Shown here in pieces: positions 1-7,591 of a stretch of DNA of 11,760 bases. Position 1 is the stretch's first letter; each line of letters begins with the position of its first letter. The translations under genes were made by a program, and so were the position numbers. Source of the stretch: Candidatus Melainabacteria bacterium (GTDB lineage: Bacteria; Cyanobacteriota; Vampirovibrionia; Obscuribacterales; Obscuribacteraceae); NCBI GenBank assembly GCA_003175915.1, contig PSRH01000239.1, forward strand, positions 1-11,760, written 5' to 3'. The notes under the pieces were generated by a model. The model searched no databases. It had not been told where the DNA came from and saw only the letters and a list, made by a program, of their open reading frames with translations.

Positions 1-1403
1 AGCCACCACCTGAGCGTGTAGCAAACAGGATCTTTGAGATGGCGTATTGGCAGATTGGACCAATTGGCAGAAAGGTATTTGATCAATTGAAAGAGGCCGT
101 ATAGCAAAAATCCTGCCGGTAGAGGGCCGATGAGAATCATCGGCAGATATTGCCCGAGAGCCGATCCGGGCGGTTGCCAGAAAAGCATTGATTGATAGAT
201 CAATAAGGCGTCGCCAGCGCTGTGGGCACGAAAGAGCACCCAACCTAAAAGGACAAAGAGCGGCGTACAAAGGGAACCAGCGCTTGCAAAAACTCGCTGA
301 GCGCTTGTCTTACTCGGACCGCGCATTTCTCTGAATTGACGCCAGGCATGGTTTAAGACCAGACCGATACCATGGAAAGCACCCCAGAGCACATAGTGCC
401 AGGAAGCGCCGTGCCAGAGCCCGCCGAGGAGCATGGTTATGAGGAGATTTCTGTATTTTCGCAGCGTGCCGTGTTTCGAGCCGCCCAGCGGTTTGTACAA
501 ATAATCTCGCAGCCAGGTCGAGAGACTCATATGCCACCTGTGCCAGAAGTCAATTAGACTTGTCGCCAGGTACGGCTTGTTGAAATTTTCCGGCAACCGG
601 AAGCCGAATAACATCGCAGAACCGCGGCCGATGTCTGTGTAGCCCGAGAAATCATAATAAATCTGCAAGGCGAAGCAGACTGCGCAAAGCCAGGCGTCCA
701 AGCTGGCAAGAGAATGCGGATTGGCAAATCCTTGTTGTACTATCGGTGCGAGATTATCGCCGAGTACTACTTTCTTGAACATTCCTTCGATGATCAGCCA
801 GCAACCGGAGCGGAATAACTTGATATCGAACGGTCCCATAACACTAAGTTGGCCATCAAAATCTTCATAGCGTTTAATTGGACCGGCGATCTGCGAGGGA
901 AAGAAAGCTGCAAATAGGCCAAACGATATGGGGTTCTTGATCGCGTATGAGCCACCATAGACGTCCGTCAAGTAATGGACGAATTCGAAGACAAAAAACG
1001 AAATGCCCAGCGGCAAGAGAATATGCAAGTGTGGTGCTGCATTATTTAGGTGAGCCAATTGCATCCAGGGATGCAAGACCTGGTTGAAAAAATGCCAAAC
1101 GGATTCGAGAAGAAAATTGGTGTACTTAAAAACGATCAGGCAGCCTAAATTAGCGCACAGCCCGATCACATATGCGGCTGATCTTTGAGCCGCAGTTATT
1201 TTTCGATGAGCGAGAATTAGACCGATTGAATAATTGACTATCGTTAGAATTGCTAGTAACAGACCGTACTTGGCGAACCAGGACATATAAAAATAATAGC
1301 TCGCTAACAAGAGCAAAAGTGGACGAAGGCGCTTGGCGGCGAGCCAATAGAGAGCGACCACCGTTGGCAGAAATAGCAAATACTCGAGGCTGTTGAATAG
1401 CAC
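1..1403 (-). CDS. MBOAT-family membrane O-acyltransferase (AlgI/PatA-like), 3' end outside window
   Basis: A polytopic membrane protein expected to carry acyl groups, usually acetyl, across the inner membrane for O-acylation of an extracellular polysaccharide. My translation is open from GTG 1403 to the left edge, about 467 residues, with no stop; family members are typically somewhat longer, so only the last part is missing. Family hallmarks appear in order: an N-terminus like LFNSLEYLLFLPTVVALYWL, then LPLGISFFVFEFVHYLTD, PSQIAGPIKRYEDF, FKKVVLGDNLAPIV, YDFSGYTDIGRGSAMLFGF, DFWHRWHMSLSTWLRDYLY (second His about residue 291) and LLGGLWHGASWHYVLWGAFHG. The His of WHGASW (about residue 331) is the putative catalytic histidine of the family. 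The GTG start is chosen because it matches the usual N-terminus; a TTG six bases upstream (1409) is possible and the Shine-Dalgarno sequence is weak. It lies 47 bp after the GT4 gene and is probably co-transcribed. The acyl group and the acceptor glycan cannot be read from sequence. Confidence 0.93.
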   Translation of the reverse strand, partial: MLFNSLEYLLFLPTVVALYWLAAKRLRPLLLLLASYYFYMSWFAKYGLLLAILTIVNYSIGLILAHRKITAAQRSAAYVIGLCANLGCLIVFKYTNFLLESVWHFFNQVLHPWMQLAHLNNAAPHLHILLPLGISFFVFEFVHYLTDVYGGSYAIKNPISFGLFAAFFPSQIAGPIKRYEDFDGQLSVMGPFDIKLFRSGCWLIIEGMFKKVVLGDNLAPIVQQGFANPHSLASLDAWLCAVCFALQIYYDFSGYTDIGRGSAMLFGFRLPENFNKPYLATSLIDFWHRWHMSLSTWLRDYLYKPLGGSKHGTLRKYRNLLITMLLGGLWHGASWHYVLWGAFHGIGLVLNHAWRQFREMRGPSKTSAQRVFASAGSLCTPLFVLLGWVLFRAHSAGDALLIYQSMLFWQPPGSALGQYLPMILIGPLPAGFLLYGLFQLIKYLSANWSNLPIRHLKDPVCYTLRWW

Positions 1404-1450
1404 TATCAACCACCAGCGGGGATAAGTCGACTAATTCTAGTGCATCGTCA

Positions 1451-2692
1451 TCATATCCGATAGAGCTCGAGTTTGTTTGGCTCTGTATCGCTTGCGGTTT
1501 GCAATATCATGGCATGGGCTTTCAGGACAGAATCAACCATGCGCTCCCAACGATAGTTGGCTGCAGTCAGCCGTGCTTGTCGTGATAAAGCCGCGTTGGT
1601 CTCGTGATTCTCAAGCAAAGATGACATCAATCCAGCAAGCTTCTTGGGGTTCAGATGATCTTCTAGAATCAGCGCATCTTTTCTGTGAGTAAGTATTTCA
1701 GACACGCCGCTTGCCCGGCTGACGATCGGGACAACTCCGTACCTCATCGCCTCAAGAGGGGCCATACCAAAGGCGTCTATTCTCGAGGGGAATACGATCG
1801 CTTGGGCATTCAGATAGAGGCTGGTCATATCATTTTGAAAGTCAAGATACTTCACCTGCTTGGTCAGTCCTAAGACATTGAGACGGATGCGGTCCAGCGG
1901 TTTTGCTCGCAGCCCCGCTATGGAGAGCGTAAACGCGTAACCTTTTCTAGCCAGAATCTGGCAGGCGGAAAGCAAAACATCGAGCCCTTTCTTCCTGTAG
2001 CCTTTTCCAACGAAAAGAAAGTTGATTGGCGCCTCGGTTTCCTTCCCGGTCGGACTGCTGTCCTCACCTGAAGATATATCGTGCCCCAGCGAATCGACTC
2101 CTGGATATGCCACCAGATGTGATGCTGAATTGCGAAAAGAAAGCAAATCATAAGTTCTTTCGAAATCGTCTTTGCTGATATTAGAGGGAAAGACGAGGAG
2201 CCTGGCTCGGGACGCCAGCAAGCGATCGTACTTGTTGCGCTCTTTGTAGCTCGGCACCACTTGCAACTTGAAGCGATTAATCCAGCGCTCCCACCACTTG
2301 CCGTTCCTGCTCATTCTGGCAACGCTTGGGTTGTGAAAATGGGCTACATCGACTTTTTCAATACAGACCTGTTGACTGTTGATGATATCGAATGGACCGT
2401 GCTCCTGGACCAACCTTGAAAATTCCCGAAAATAATAGGCAAGTCGCTCCCGCTTCTTTATTACTCGCGCAGGAGTTTCTAGTTGCACGACGCTTAGATA
2501 AGGATGTGTGAAAGTGCTGAGGTGTTCTTCGCAGAAAATGGTTACCTGGCAGCCGCGTTCCAATAGACCCTCGACTAATCTGTGGGCGTAAAGTTCCAGC
2601 CCTCCTTTAGGGGAAAATATGCGCATGACCATAGCTACAGATACTCTGCCCAGCCTCTGCCGGTTGATCGTTTTGTTCGGATCTAACGACAT
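1451..2692 (-). CDS. GT4-family glycosyltransferase
   Basis: A cytoplasmic GT-B-fold retaining glycosyltransferase of 413 residues that probably adds a sugar to a lipid-linked or surface glycan. The N-terminal acceptor domain opens with a Rossmann-like segment and the glycine-rich loop at residues 29-34 (KGGLEL), the position of the usual GGxE motif. The donor domain starts near residue 224 (INFLFVGKGYRKKGLDVLL), and the nucleotide-sugar site is at residues 301-324 (FPSR..DAFGMAPLEAM..). The canonical E-x7-E motif is here D306-x7-E314, a conservative change seen in part of the family. The ATG at 2692 lies inside the end of the SGNH gene (10-bp overlap), suggesting translational coupling; an internal Met at residue 21 or 23 is a less likely start. 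No signal peptide or membrane segment is visible. The sugar donor and acceptor cannot be assigned. Confidence 0.93.
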   Translation of the reverse strand: MSLDPNKTINRQRLGRVSVAMVMRIFSPKGGLELYAHRLVEGLLERGCQVTIFCEEHLSTFTHPYLSVVQLETPARVIKKRERLAYYFREFSRLVQEHGPFDIINSQQVCIEKVDVAHFHNPSVARMSRNGKWWERWINRFKLQVVPSYKERNKYDRLLASRARLLVFPSNISKDDFERTYDLLSFRNSASHLVAYPGVDSLGHDISSGEDSSPTGKETEAPINFLFVGKGYRKKGLDVLLSACQILARKGYAFTLSIAGLRAKPLDRIRLNVLGLTKQVKYLDFQNDMTSLYLNAQAIVFPSRIDAFGMAPLEAMRYGVVPIVSRASGVSEILTHRKDALILEDHLNPKKLAGLMSSLLENHETNAALSRQARLTAANYRWERMVDSVLKAHAMILQTASDTEPNKLELYRI

Positions 2693-4059
2693 TGATCTTT
2701 CGCCTGCGCTTTATTTGGCCAAGTCTGATTGAGATGGCTGGATAACAATCTGGCCAACTTTTCTCCACCCAAGCCGTTCAGGTGGGCGGTATCAAAGAAT
2801 TCCTTACTTGAGAAGATTGAAGGTGAATTGAGGTCCAGGACTTCAGCGCCGTACTTGCTTGCTAAAAGCCTGAGCTCTGACAAGTAACTATCATAGAGTC
2901 CGATCGGCATCAGTTGCTGGTTCTGCGCAGTAAGCGGCATATTTACTAAAACCACCCGGGAGCCGAGCTCGCGATTGAGAGATAAGAACCTCTCCAGATA
3001 TGATGCTTGCTCGATCAAGGTCTTCAGCTTGAATGGGTTGTATCGTTTTCTGTATTCTCGCGTATTGTCTTTGATAGTCTCGGGATAATGCGTACAGACC
3101 CCGATGATTCGATCGCCAATCTCAATTTCTTGTGGCGGTTCGCCTCCCTGATCAAGTGCTTTCTGAAAGAATGGCAAAGAGGCCGGCTTAGCGATTTTCT
3201 CAAGCCCCTTACGAAGCTCTCTCAGGAAATTTTGCTTTACGCATACGAAATCCGTCCGCATCTGATAAAGATAAGACAATCTGCTTATCGCTTTGTCAAT
3301 GTAAGCAGGTAGCGATCGATGCCCGGGTGGTATTATCTGGGCGCCGGCAATTTTATTCATGTAGCGTGCCGTGTCCGAACTGGCAGCTCCATCAAAAGCT
3401 GCATCTACTAAGTCTCGAGGCGCAATTCCCCAGACGACGAGTTGGGGGCGGTTGGCTTTGTCGATCATTGTCCTTTCAATAGCGTATGCATCGGAGGCCA
3501 TCTGCCCGCCCACTGCAAACGAGTATGAACGAATCGGCTTTTTTAAGTGCCGCGACAGATTTTCTTCAAGACAAAAAGATTGGTGGTGGAGAGCGCCATC
3601 AAGGGGCTGTTTGAGATAAGTAGCGTCGCCATTATTGGTGACAGCCAACATGAGCGACGAACCGAAAATGAGCAGATCGGGCGGGCGCTCTAGCTGCCTG
3701 AAGCAGTGCATGCTCCACCAGATTTCGTTGTGTTCGGGAAGATCGAAGCGGTCCGGACGGAAATTCATCCGGCAAAAAAGATCAATTGCGAAAAACAATA
3801 GAAGAGCTAATAAAAAGTTGCTCTTGAGAAGGCGAGCATTAAAGGGAAGGGAATCAGTAAATTGAGCGCCCTGGCTGCCGGCAAGTAGCGATCCTGAGGA
3901 AGAGCCACGCCTGGTCTCCTCGGAATTTGGGCCCGCCGTCGACGGGAAAGAAGATGTTTGTGGACTCATCCCAATCTTAATCAATGCGATTCTTGAGCGT
4001 TCTATTGTAAACCGTGGGTGGGATCTGACGGCGAGCGCTTGACAAGATTTATTTTTCAC
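2683..4059 (-). CDS. Membrane-anchored SGNH/GDSL-like protein, likely partner of the MBOAT acyltransferase
   Basis: A 458-residue single-pass membrane protein. One hydrophobic segment (about residues 81-96) is followed by a large domain that should face the periplasm. SGNH-type signatures are visible: the nucleophile block LLIFGSSLM (first Ser 134), a glycine block at 183-186 (VGGQ), the strand VVLVNMPLT with Asn 373 at the usual oxyanion-hole position, and a C-terminal D-x-x-H (Asp 423, His 426). The arrangement resembles DUF1574/AlgJ-like SGNH proteins that take an acyl group from an MBOAT protein and place it on a polysaccharide; the two genes sit in the same cluster here. The start is uncertain. 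GTG 4059 gives the longest frame but has no Shine-Dalgarno sequence, and the first 30 residues look unlike a protein N-terminus. ATG 3969 (residue 31) is an equally good candidate. Substrate unknown. Confidence 0.85.
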   Translation of the reverse strand: MKNKSCQALAVRSHPRFTIERSRIALIKIGMSPQTSSFPSTAGPNSEETRRGSSSGSLLAGSQGAQFTDSLPFNARLLKSNFLLALLLFFAIDLFCRMNFRPDRFDLPEHNEIWWSMHCFRQLERPPDLLIFGSSLMLAVTNNGDATYLKQPLDGALHHQSFCLEENLSRHLKKPIRSYSFAVGGQMASDAYAIERTMIDKANRPQLVVWGIAPRDLVDAAFDGAASSDTARYMNKIAGAQIIPPGHRSLPAYIDKAISRLSYLYQMRTDFVCVKQNFLRELRKGLEKIAKPASLPFFQKALDQGGEPPQEIEIGDRIIGVCTHYPETIKDNTREYRKRYNPFKLKTLIEQASYLERFLSLNRELGSRVVLVNMPLTAQNQQLMPIGLYDSYLSELRLLASKYGAEVLDLNSPSIFSSKEFFDTAHLNGLGGEKLARLLSSHLNQTWPNKAQAKDQCR

Positions 4060-4082
4060 AACGGCTGTGGCGATTGAAAGCC

Positions 4083-4361
4083 TTACAACTTTTGGGCAAG
4101 GAAAGATGTTTCCTTTGGCTTGAGGGCCAGGTGGCGATCGAGAATGTCCTGGTAACCGGAAGAACCAGGGCGGCGCCTGTCAAAGCCCTGAAGAATTTCG
4201 CCGGGGGGATAGTATCTGGTGAACTGAAGGTTGATCGTACCGTCTTCTAACATCGTGGCCATTTCCCAGAGCATTGCCTTGGCGCATTTGTTCGTGGCAA
4301 AAGGTAATTCGCCTTTACAAACAATCACTTGAAAGTCGGGTCCTTCTCTTTTGTAAGCCAT
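4083..4361 (-). CDS. Small protein of unknown function (92 residues)
   Basis: I do not recognise a family. The protein is short and soluble, with no signal peptide or membrane segment. It contains two cysteines (residues 15 and 26) and an Arg/Gly/Pro-rich middle (about residues 50-69). It is probably a real gene: the ATG has a good Shine-Dalgarno sequence (GGAG, 4369-4372) seven bases upstream, and the gene fits between the hydrolase (74-bp gap) and the SGNH gene (23-bp gap to its longest start) on the same strand. Position suggests co-expression with the polysaccharide-acylation genes, but nothing in the sequence indicates a role. Confidence 0.7.
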   Translation of the reverse strand: MAYKREGPDFQVIVCKGELPFATNKCAKAMLWEMATMLEDGTINLQFTRYYPPGEILQGFDRRRPGSSGYQDILDRHLALKPKETSFLAQKL

Positions 4362-4368
4362 AGATCAT

Positions 4369-4372
4369 CTCC
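4369..4372 (-). promoter_or_regulatory. Shine-Dalgarno site of the 92-residue gene
   Basis: On the minus strand GGAG is followed by seven bases and then ATG (4361). It supports this small reading frame as translated and fixes its start. Confidence 0.7.
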
Positions 4373-4435
4373 AAACAACCATTCTCAAAAGGCAGTTTAG
4401 GGATGACTTGTGGCAGTCTGGTGGCAATGACGGTG

Positions 4436-5275
4436 CTATTGCATGACGAATTGCATCGCTTCGACCACGGCTTTGACTGGCGGAGTCTGCAAGTTTCCTT
4501 CGATTTGAATCATCTTTACCGGTACGTCCCGGTTCTTCAGAAGCCGAGCCACATCAGTTTGTAACTTAGCCGGGAATACGGTGTTTTCGCTGGCTGAGAT
4601 GATGCCCACCTTGGTGTGCCTGGGGAAAAATGGCAGGTGCGCCTCCAGGCTATTTTGCCGGTAGACGGCGGCATCTTCCTCGGGTTTTTTACCAAGGGCA
4701 GTCTCCATTGATGATTTCACCAGAGGCGCTTCCGTGGTTTTGTGGAGCTCTTCCAGGTCGGCGCTGGGATAGGCGGCAATAATGCCGGTGATTTTCTCGG
4801 CGATGTCTTTAGGTGCCAGGCAGGCATAGACTAGAGCGCTGCAAGCACCCATCGAGTCTCCTGCCAAGACGATGCGATTGACTGGATGGCTCTCCAATAC
4901 GGCGTGGATGTTGTTGGTGATGTCCTCCCTGGCTAGCTTCGTGCCCCAGGAGGGTGTCTTGCCATAGTTACAGGAGAGGATTGCCAGGTGAGGATATTCT
5001 TTTACCAGGCCCTGAGCGATGGTCAGTCCGGCCGGTACTTTGAACGGTTCGGTGAAATCCTGATTCAGCCCGTGAAGAAAAACCAGTAAGGTAGCGTCTT
5101 GGCCGGAAGCCGAGCTGGGGACGGCCAGGGCATAACTGTCGTCGCTCCCGTCAATTTGGCTGACAAATGCGTGCTTCTGATAAGCCACGCCTGATTTGAG
5201 ACTGGCCAGTCCGGCAGTTGATGAGGTGAATAGCAGTGCTATTGCACAAAGCAATAATATTTGGGGAATTCTCAA
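4436..5275 (-). CDS. Secreted alpha/beta-hydrolase-fold protein, possibly catalytically dead
   Basis: A 279-residue protein with a clear signal peptide: a basic start, a hydrophobic core at residues 5-18, and probable cleavage after the alanine near residue 22 or 25. It should therefore act outside the cytoplasm. The fold is suggested by LLVFLHGLNQ (63-72, oxyanion-hole strand and HG) and the nucleophile elbow AGDSMGA (138-144, Ser 141). The rest of the triad looks degraded. Where an Asp is expected before TVxP the sequence is SASENTVFP (Asn 231), and where a GGH-type histidine is expected before TPP it reads EGNLQTPP (259-266) with no His. It may be a binding or structural relative, or it may use unconventional residues. 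The start is TTG, preceded by GAGAA (5282-5286); the alternative of a downstream start would remove the signal peptide. It is the first of five leftward genes, 74 bp ahead of the next. Confidence 0.85.
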   Translation of the reverse strand: MRIPQILLLCAIALLFTSSTAGLASLKSGVAYQKHAFVSQIDGSDDSYALAVPSSASGQDATLLVFLHGLNQDFTEPFKVPAGLTIAQGLVKEYPHLAILSCNYGKTPSWGTKLAREDITNNIHAVLESHPVNRIVLAGDSMGACSALVYACLAPKDIAEKITGIIAAYPSADLEELHKTTEAPLVKSSMETALGKKPEEDAAVYRQNSLEAHLPFFPRHTKVGIISASENTVFPAKLQTDVARLLKNRDVPVKMIQIEGNLQTPPVKAVVEAMQFVMQ

Positions 5276-5585
5276 AGCTAGTTCTCTTTTGTGATTACTG
5301 AAAGCGGAGCAAAGTTTAGCATCTGTTTGTTTTTGCCGATAAGTAAGAGCTTGAGCTCAAGGTTAATCGCCGTGGACATCAGTCGTAAAGGGTAGGAAAT
5401 ATTTGCAAATGCTCAGTTTAAGCGGCAAGAATAACCTGGATCACCCAGAAAAAACTAACCTAATATTCCCGCCTGGTTGTGTGTGCAGGCAATGCCTTGG
5501 ACTAGAATCTTATTTTAGGGGTACTTAGTCGGGCATGGTGCCCTCTTAGCGACCCGGTATTATTTCAGGGGCTGTTGCGGTTAGC
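5276..5585. other. 310-bp divergent intergenic region
   Basis: This lies between two divergent genes and must hold promoters for both directions. I see no gene, RNA or long repeat. Visible items are a perfect 12-bp palindrome CTTGAGCTCAAG (5350-5361), a TAGAAT -10-like hexamer for rightward transcription (5503-5508), and a short stem GGGC/GCCC (5531-5543) in the presumed leader of the rightward gene. None is convincing alone. Confidence 0.6.
5478..5508 (+). promoter_or_regulatory. Weak candidate promoter for the replication-relaxation-like gene
   Basis: TAGAAT (5503-5508) matches the -10 consensus at 5 of 6 positions. The best -35-like hexamer, TTGTGT (5478-5483), is poor and sits 19 bases upstream. 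It would give a leader of roughly 70 bases before TTG 5586. Chance occurrence is quite possible. Confidence 0.2.
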
Positions 5586-6425
5586 TTGACGGACAAAACG
5601 CTTAAACTAAAGGCGAAAAAAAAGAATCTTGTCCTGATGCAACGTGACATCTGGGCATTAGTCCAGCTTTATTTGCACAGGACGATTGGTTCCAGCCAGC
5701 TTGCCAGGCTTTGTTTCCCTGATATCAGCTACGAGACGGCACGCAAGCGTTTACGCAGGTTGCAACAAGCTGGCTTTACTGGATCCAGCTCAAGCGGGCG
5801 CATGGAAGGACGCGGACGGCCGGAATTGATTTACTATTTGACCGCCGCCGGTGCGAAAGCTCTTGAACATCATCAAGGCATTTCCTGGGAGACGATTCCA
5901 ACAGGTCCGCCGCACACGTATCACAAAGAACATTTTCTCCGGCTAGTTGATGTTCGTCTGGCTCTTAAGGACGCCGAGGCGAAGCAATTGCTTTTCGATC
6001 TGGACTTTACTACAGGTAGAGAGTTTTGGAAGGAATTGTCTCTTGATCTGAGCGAAGTTCAGGAGCAAGCGGATGCCACAATTACTCTCCGTTATCCGGA
6101 AGCAGAGCCGATAAAAATTCTCCTTGAAATTGACACGGGAAATTTCCGGCAGACACGCCATTGGGAACCAAAGATCCGTGCCTTTTTGAAAACCGGATTT
6201 CCGATCTGGGTTGTCACAGGCAGCGCGCCGCGCATAGCCACTCTAAGAAAATGGACCCAGCCCCTCTTGGAAGAAGCTCAAGTCGGACCAGGCAAATGCA
6301 TTTTCGGCGTCTATGATGAAATTATCCAATACGGCATTTTCGGCGCCGGCTGGCAGCGCACCGATGGCAGTATCACCGATTTAAAACCAAGACAGCACGG
6401 CCAAAATCGCCCGCAAATTCCATAG
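5586..6425 (+). CDS. Replication-relaxation-like winged-helix protein
   Basis: A 279-residue soluble protein that I recognise as resembling the replication-relaxation family (Replic_Relax), known mainly from plasmids and mobile elements and of poorly defined biochemistry. Residues 19-92 form a probable winged helix-turn-helix: RDIWALVQLYLHRTIGSSQL, ARKRLRRLQQAGF, then a basic GRGRPEL wing and YYLTAAGAKAL. Residues about 110-250 form an alpha/beta domain with QADATITL (Asp 163), ILLEIDTG (Glu 181, Asp 183) and a strand FPIWVVTGS, an arrangement that recalls the PD-(D/E)xK nuclease fold without its lysine. The start is TTG, with no good Shine-Dalgarno sequence; ATG at residue 18 (5637) is the main alternative. 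It stands alone, with divergent and convergent neighbours and no replication, partition or mobility gene nearby, so a chromosomal transcription regulator is equally possible. Confidence 0.75.
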   Translation: MTDKTLKLKAKKKNLVLMQRDIWALVQLYLHRTIGSSQLARLCFPDISYETARKRLRRLQQAGFTGSSSSGRMEGRGRPELIYYLTAAGAKALEHHQGISWETIPTGPPHTYHKEHFLRLVDVRLALKDAEAKQLLFDLDFTTGREFWKELSLDLSEVQEQADATITLRYPEAEPIKILLEIDTGNFRQTRHWEPKIRAFLKTGFPIWVVTGSAPRIATLRKWTQPLLEEAQVGPGKCIFGVYDEIIQYGIFGAGWQRTDGSITDLKPRQHGQNRPQIP

Positions 6426-6439
6426 TGCGGTGCCCGGCC

Positions 6440-7447
6440 CTACACTTTCTTTTTTAGAAGACTTTCGGCGTAATGACAGGCGGACAATCGGCCCGCTTCG
6501 ATTTCCCTCAGAGGCGGAATTTCGACGCGGCAGCGGTCGGCAACGATTGGGCAGCGCGTGTGAAATGAACAACCTGACGGAGGGTTGCTCGGGCTCGGCA
6601 GATCGCCTGGCAAGAGGATGCGTTTGCTGCGATCGAAACCTGGATCTGGCACTGGTGCCGCACTAATTAAAGCCTCCGTGTACGGGTGCAAGGGTTGTTC
6701 GTAAACTGCCTGGCACGAGCCTATCTCTACAATTTTGCCCAGGTACATGACGGCAATCCGATCACTTATGTAACGCACAACATCCAGGTTGTGAGAGATG
6801 AAAAGGTAGGTCAAGCGAAATTCCGCCTTCAAGTCGATAAGCAAGTTGAGGATCTGCGCTTGCACCGATACATCAAGGGCGGAGACTGGTTCGTCAAGAA
6901 CGATCAGGCGCGGCTTCAAGGCGATTGCCCGAGCTATGCCGATGCGTTGTCTTTGCCCCCCTGAGAACTCATGGGGATATCGCTCAGCCATGTCACTGGC
7001 AAGACCAACCAGTTCAAGCAGTTCGTTCACCCGTCTAGTTAATTCTTTACCTTGAGCGATTTTGTGTATCTCGAGCGGTTCGGCGATGATCTGCCTTGCT
7101 GTCATGCGCGGGTCGAGACTGGCGTATGGATTTTGAAAAACAAGCTGCAAGTTAGAACGCAGCTGGCGCATGGAATTCTGATCTAAGGTGAGGATATTGA
7201 CGCCGTCGAAGAGAACGTCTCCTTCCGTGGCGTTGAGCAATCTGAGCATTACCCTTCCGAGGGTAGACTTGCCGCAGCCGGATTCACCAACCAGACCTAA
7301 GGTCTCACCGGAGAGGATATTCAAATCGATGCCGTCAAGGGCTCGGACGGCACCAACCTGACGATTGAAGAAACCCTTCCGAATTGGGAAGTGCTTCTTC
7401 AGATTTTTGATCGTGACAAGCTCCACCATGACTCTTGAGGATAGCAT
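6440..7447 (-). CDS. Peptide-type ABC transporter ATPase (DppF/OppF-like)
   Basis: The ATP-hydrolysing cytoplasmic subunit of a dipeptide/oligopeptide or related importer, 335 residues, full length for the family. Motifs in order: Walker A GESGCGKST (54-62), Q-loop Gln 105 (VFQNP), ABC signature FSGGQRQR (161-168), Walker B LIVLDEP (181-187, Glu 186), D-loop SALD (189-192) and H-loop His 219 (ISHN). The C-terminal oligopeptide-transporter extension follows, with HPYTEAL and PSPSNPPSGC and four cysteines (293, 299, 306, 324) spaced as in many DppF/OppF proteins; in some homologues this region has been linked to an iron-sulfur cluster, which is inference here. ATG 7447 gives the longest frame; ATG at residue 7 (7429) is equally plausible since neither has a clear Shine-Dalgarno sequence. 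No binding protein, permease or DppD partner is adjacent. It ends 14 bp from the convergent gene. Confidence 0.93.
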   Translation of the reverse strand: MLSSRVMVELVTIKNLKKHFPIRKGFFNRQVGAVRALDGIDLNILSGETLGLVGESGCGKSTLGRVMLRLLNATEGDVLFDGVNILTLDQNSMRQLRSNLQLVFQNPYASLDPRMTARQIIAEPLEIHKIAQGKELTRRVNELLELVGLASDMAERYPHEFSGGQRQRIGIARAIALKPRLIVLDEPVSALDVSVQAQILNLLIDLKAEFRLTYLFISHNLDVVRYISDRIAVMYLGKIVEIGSCQAVYEQPLHPYTEALISAAPVPDPGFDRSKRILLPGDLPSPSNPPSGCSFHTRCPIVADRCRVEIPPLREIEAGRLSACHYAESLLKKKV

Positions 7448-7516
7448 GTTTGCCGGTGGCGCTAACGGTCAATCTTGCCTGACTGTTCTCAATTACTAAG
7501 CCAGGTCCTAGCTTGC

Positions 7517-7566
7517 GTAGGGGCGATGCCATGCATCGCCAGGGCTGGGCCATGCCCAGCCCCTAC
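7517..7566 (+). repeat. Double-hairpin dispersed repeat, copy 1
   Basis: A 50-bp element bounded by GTAGGGG (7517-7523) and its inverse CCCCTAC (7560-7566), containing two adjacent perfect hairpins. Stem one is GGCGATGC / GCATCGCC (7522-7529, 7533-7540) with loop CAT. Stem two is GGGCTGGGC / GCCCAGCCC (7542-7550, 7554-7562) with loop CAT. A related copy in opposite orientation lies at 11416-11464. It starts 26 bp beyond the stop of the leftward gene ending at 7592. It resembles REP/MITE-type palindromic intergenic repeats. Confidence 0.88.
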
Positions 7567-7591
7567 AGCGTAGTGTTCCCGGTAGGTGCTG

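Noticed and set aside
2073..2151. Minus-strand alternative frame within the GT4 gene as an overlapping gene
   Set aside because: The GT4 frame is intact with all motifs; the overlapping frame has no recognisable content.
4039..4044. Perfect TTGACA -35 hexamer on the plus strand
   Set aside because: No -10-like sequence follows at 16-18 bases, and no plus-strand gene begins there; it lies at the 5' end of a leftward gene.
5350..5361. Perfect 12-bp palindrome CTTGAGCTCAAG in the divergent intergenic region, a possible operator
   Set aside because: A 12-bp palindrome is expected by chance a few times in a window this size, and no second copy lies nearby.
6426..6445. Sequence GGCCCTAC between the convergent genes as a third, partial repeat copy
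   Set aside because: Only a few bases match, and it overlaps the stop codon of the ATPase gene without any hairpin.
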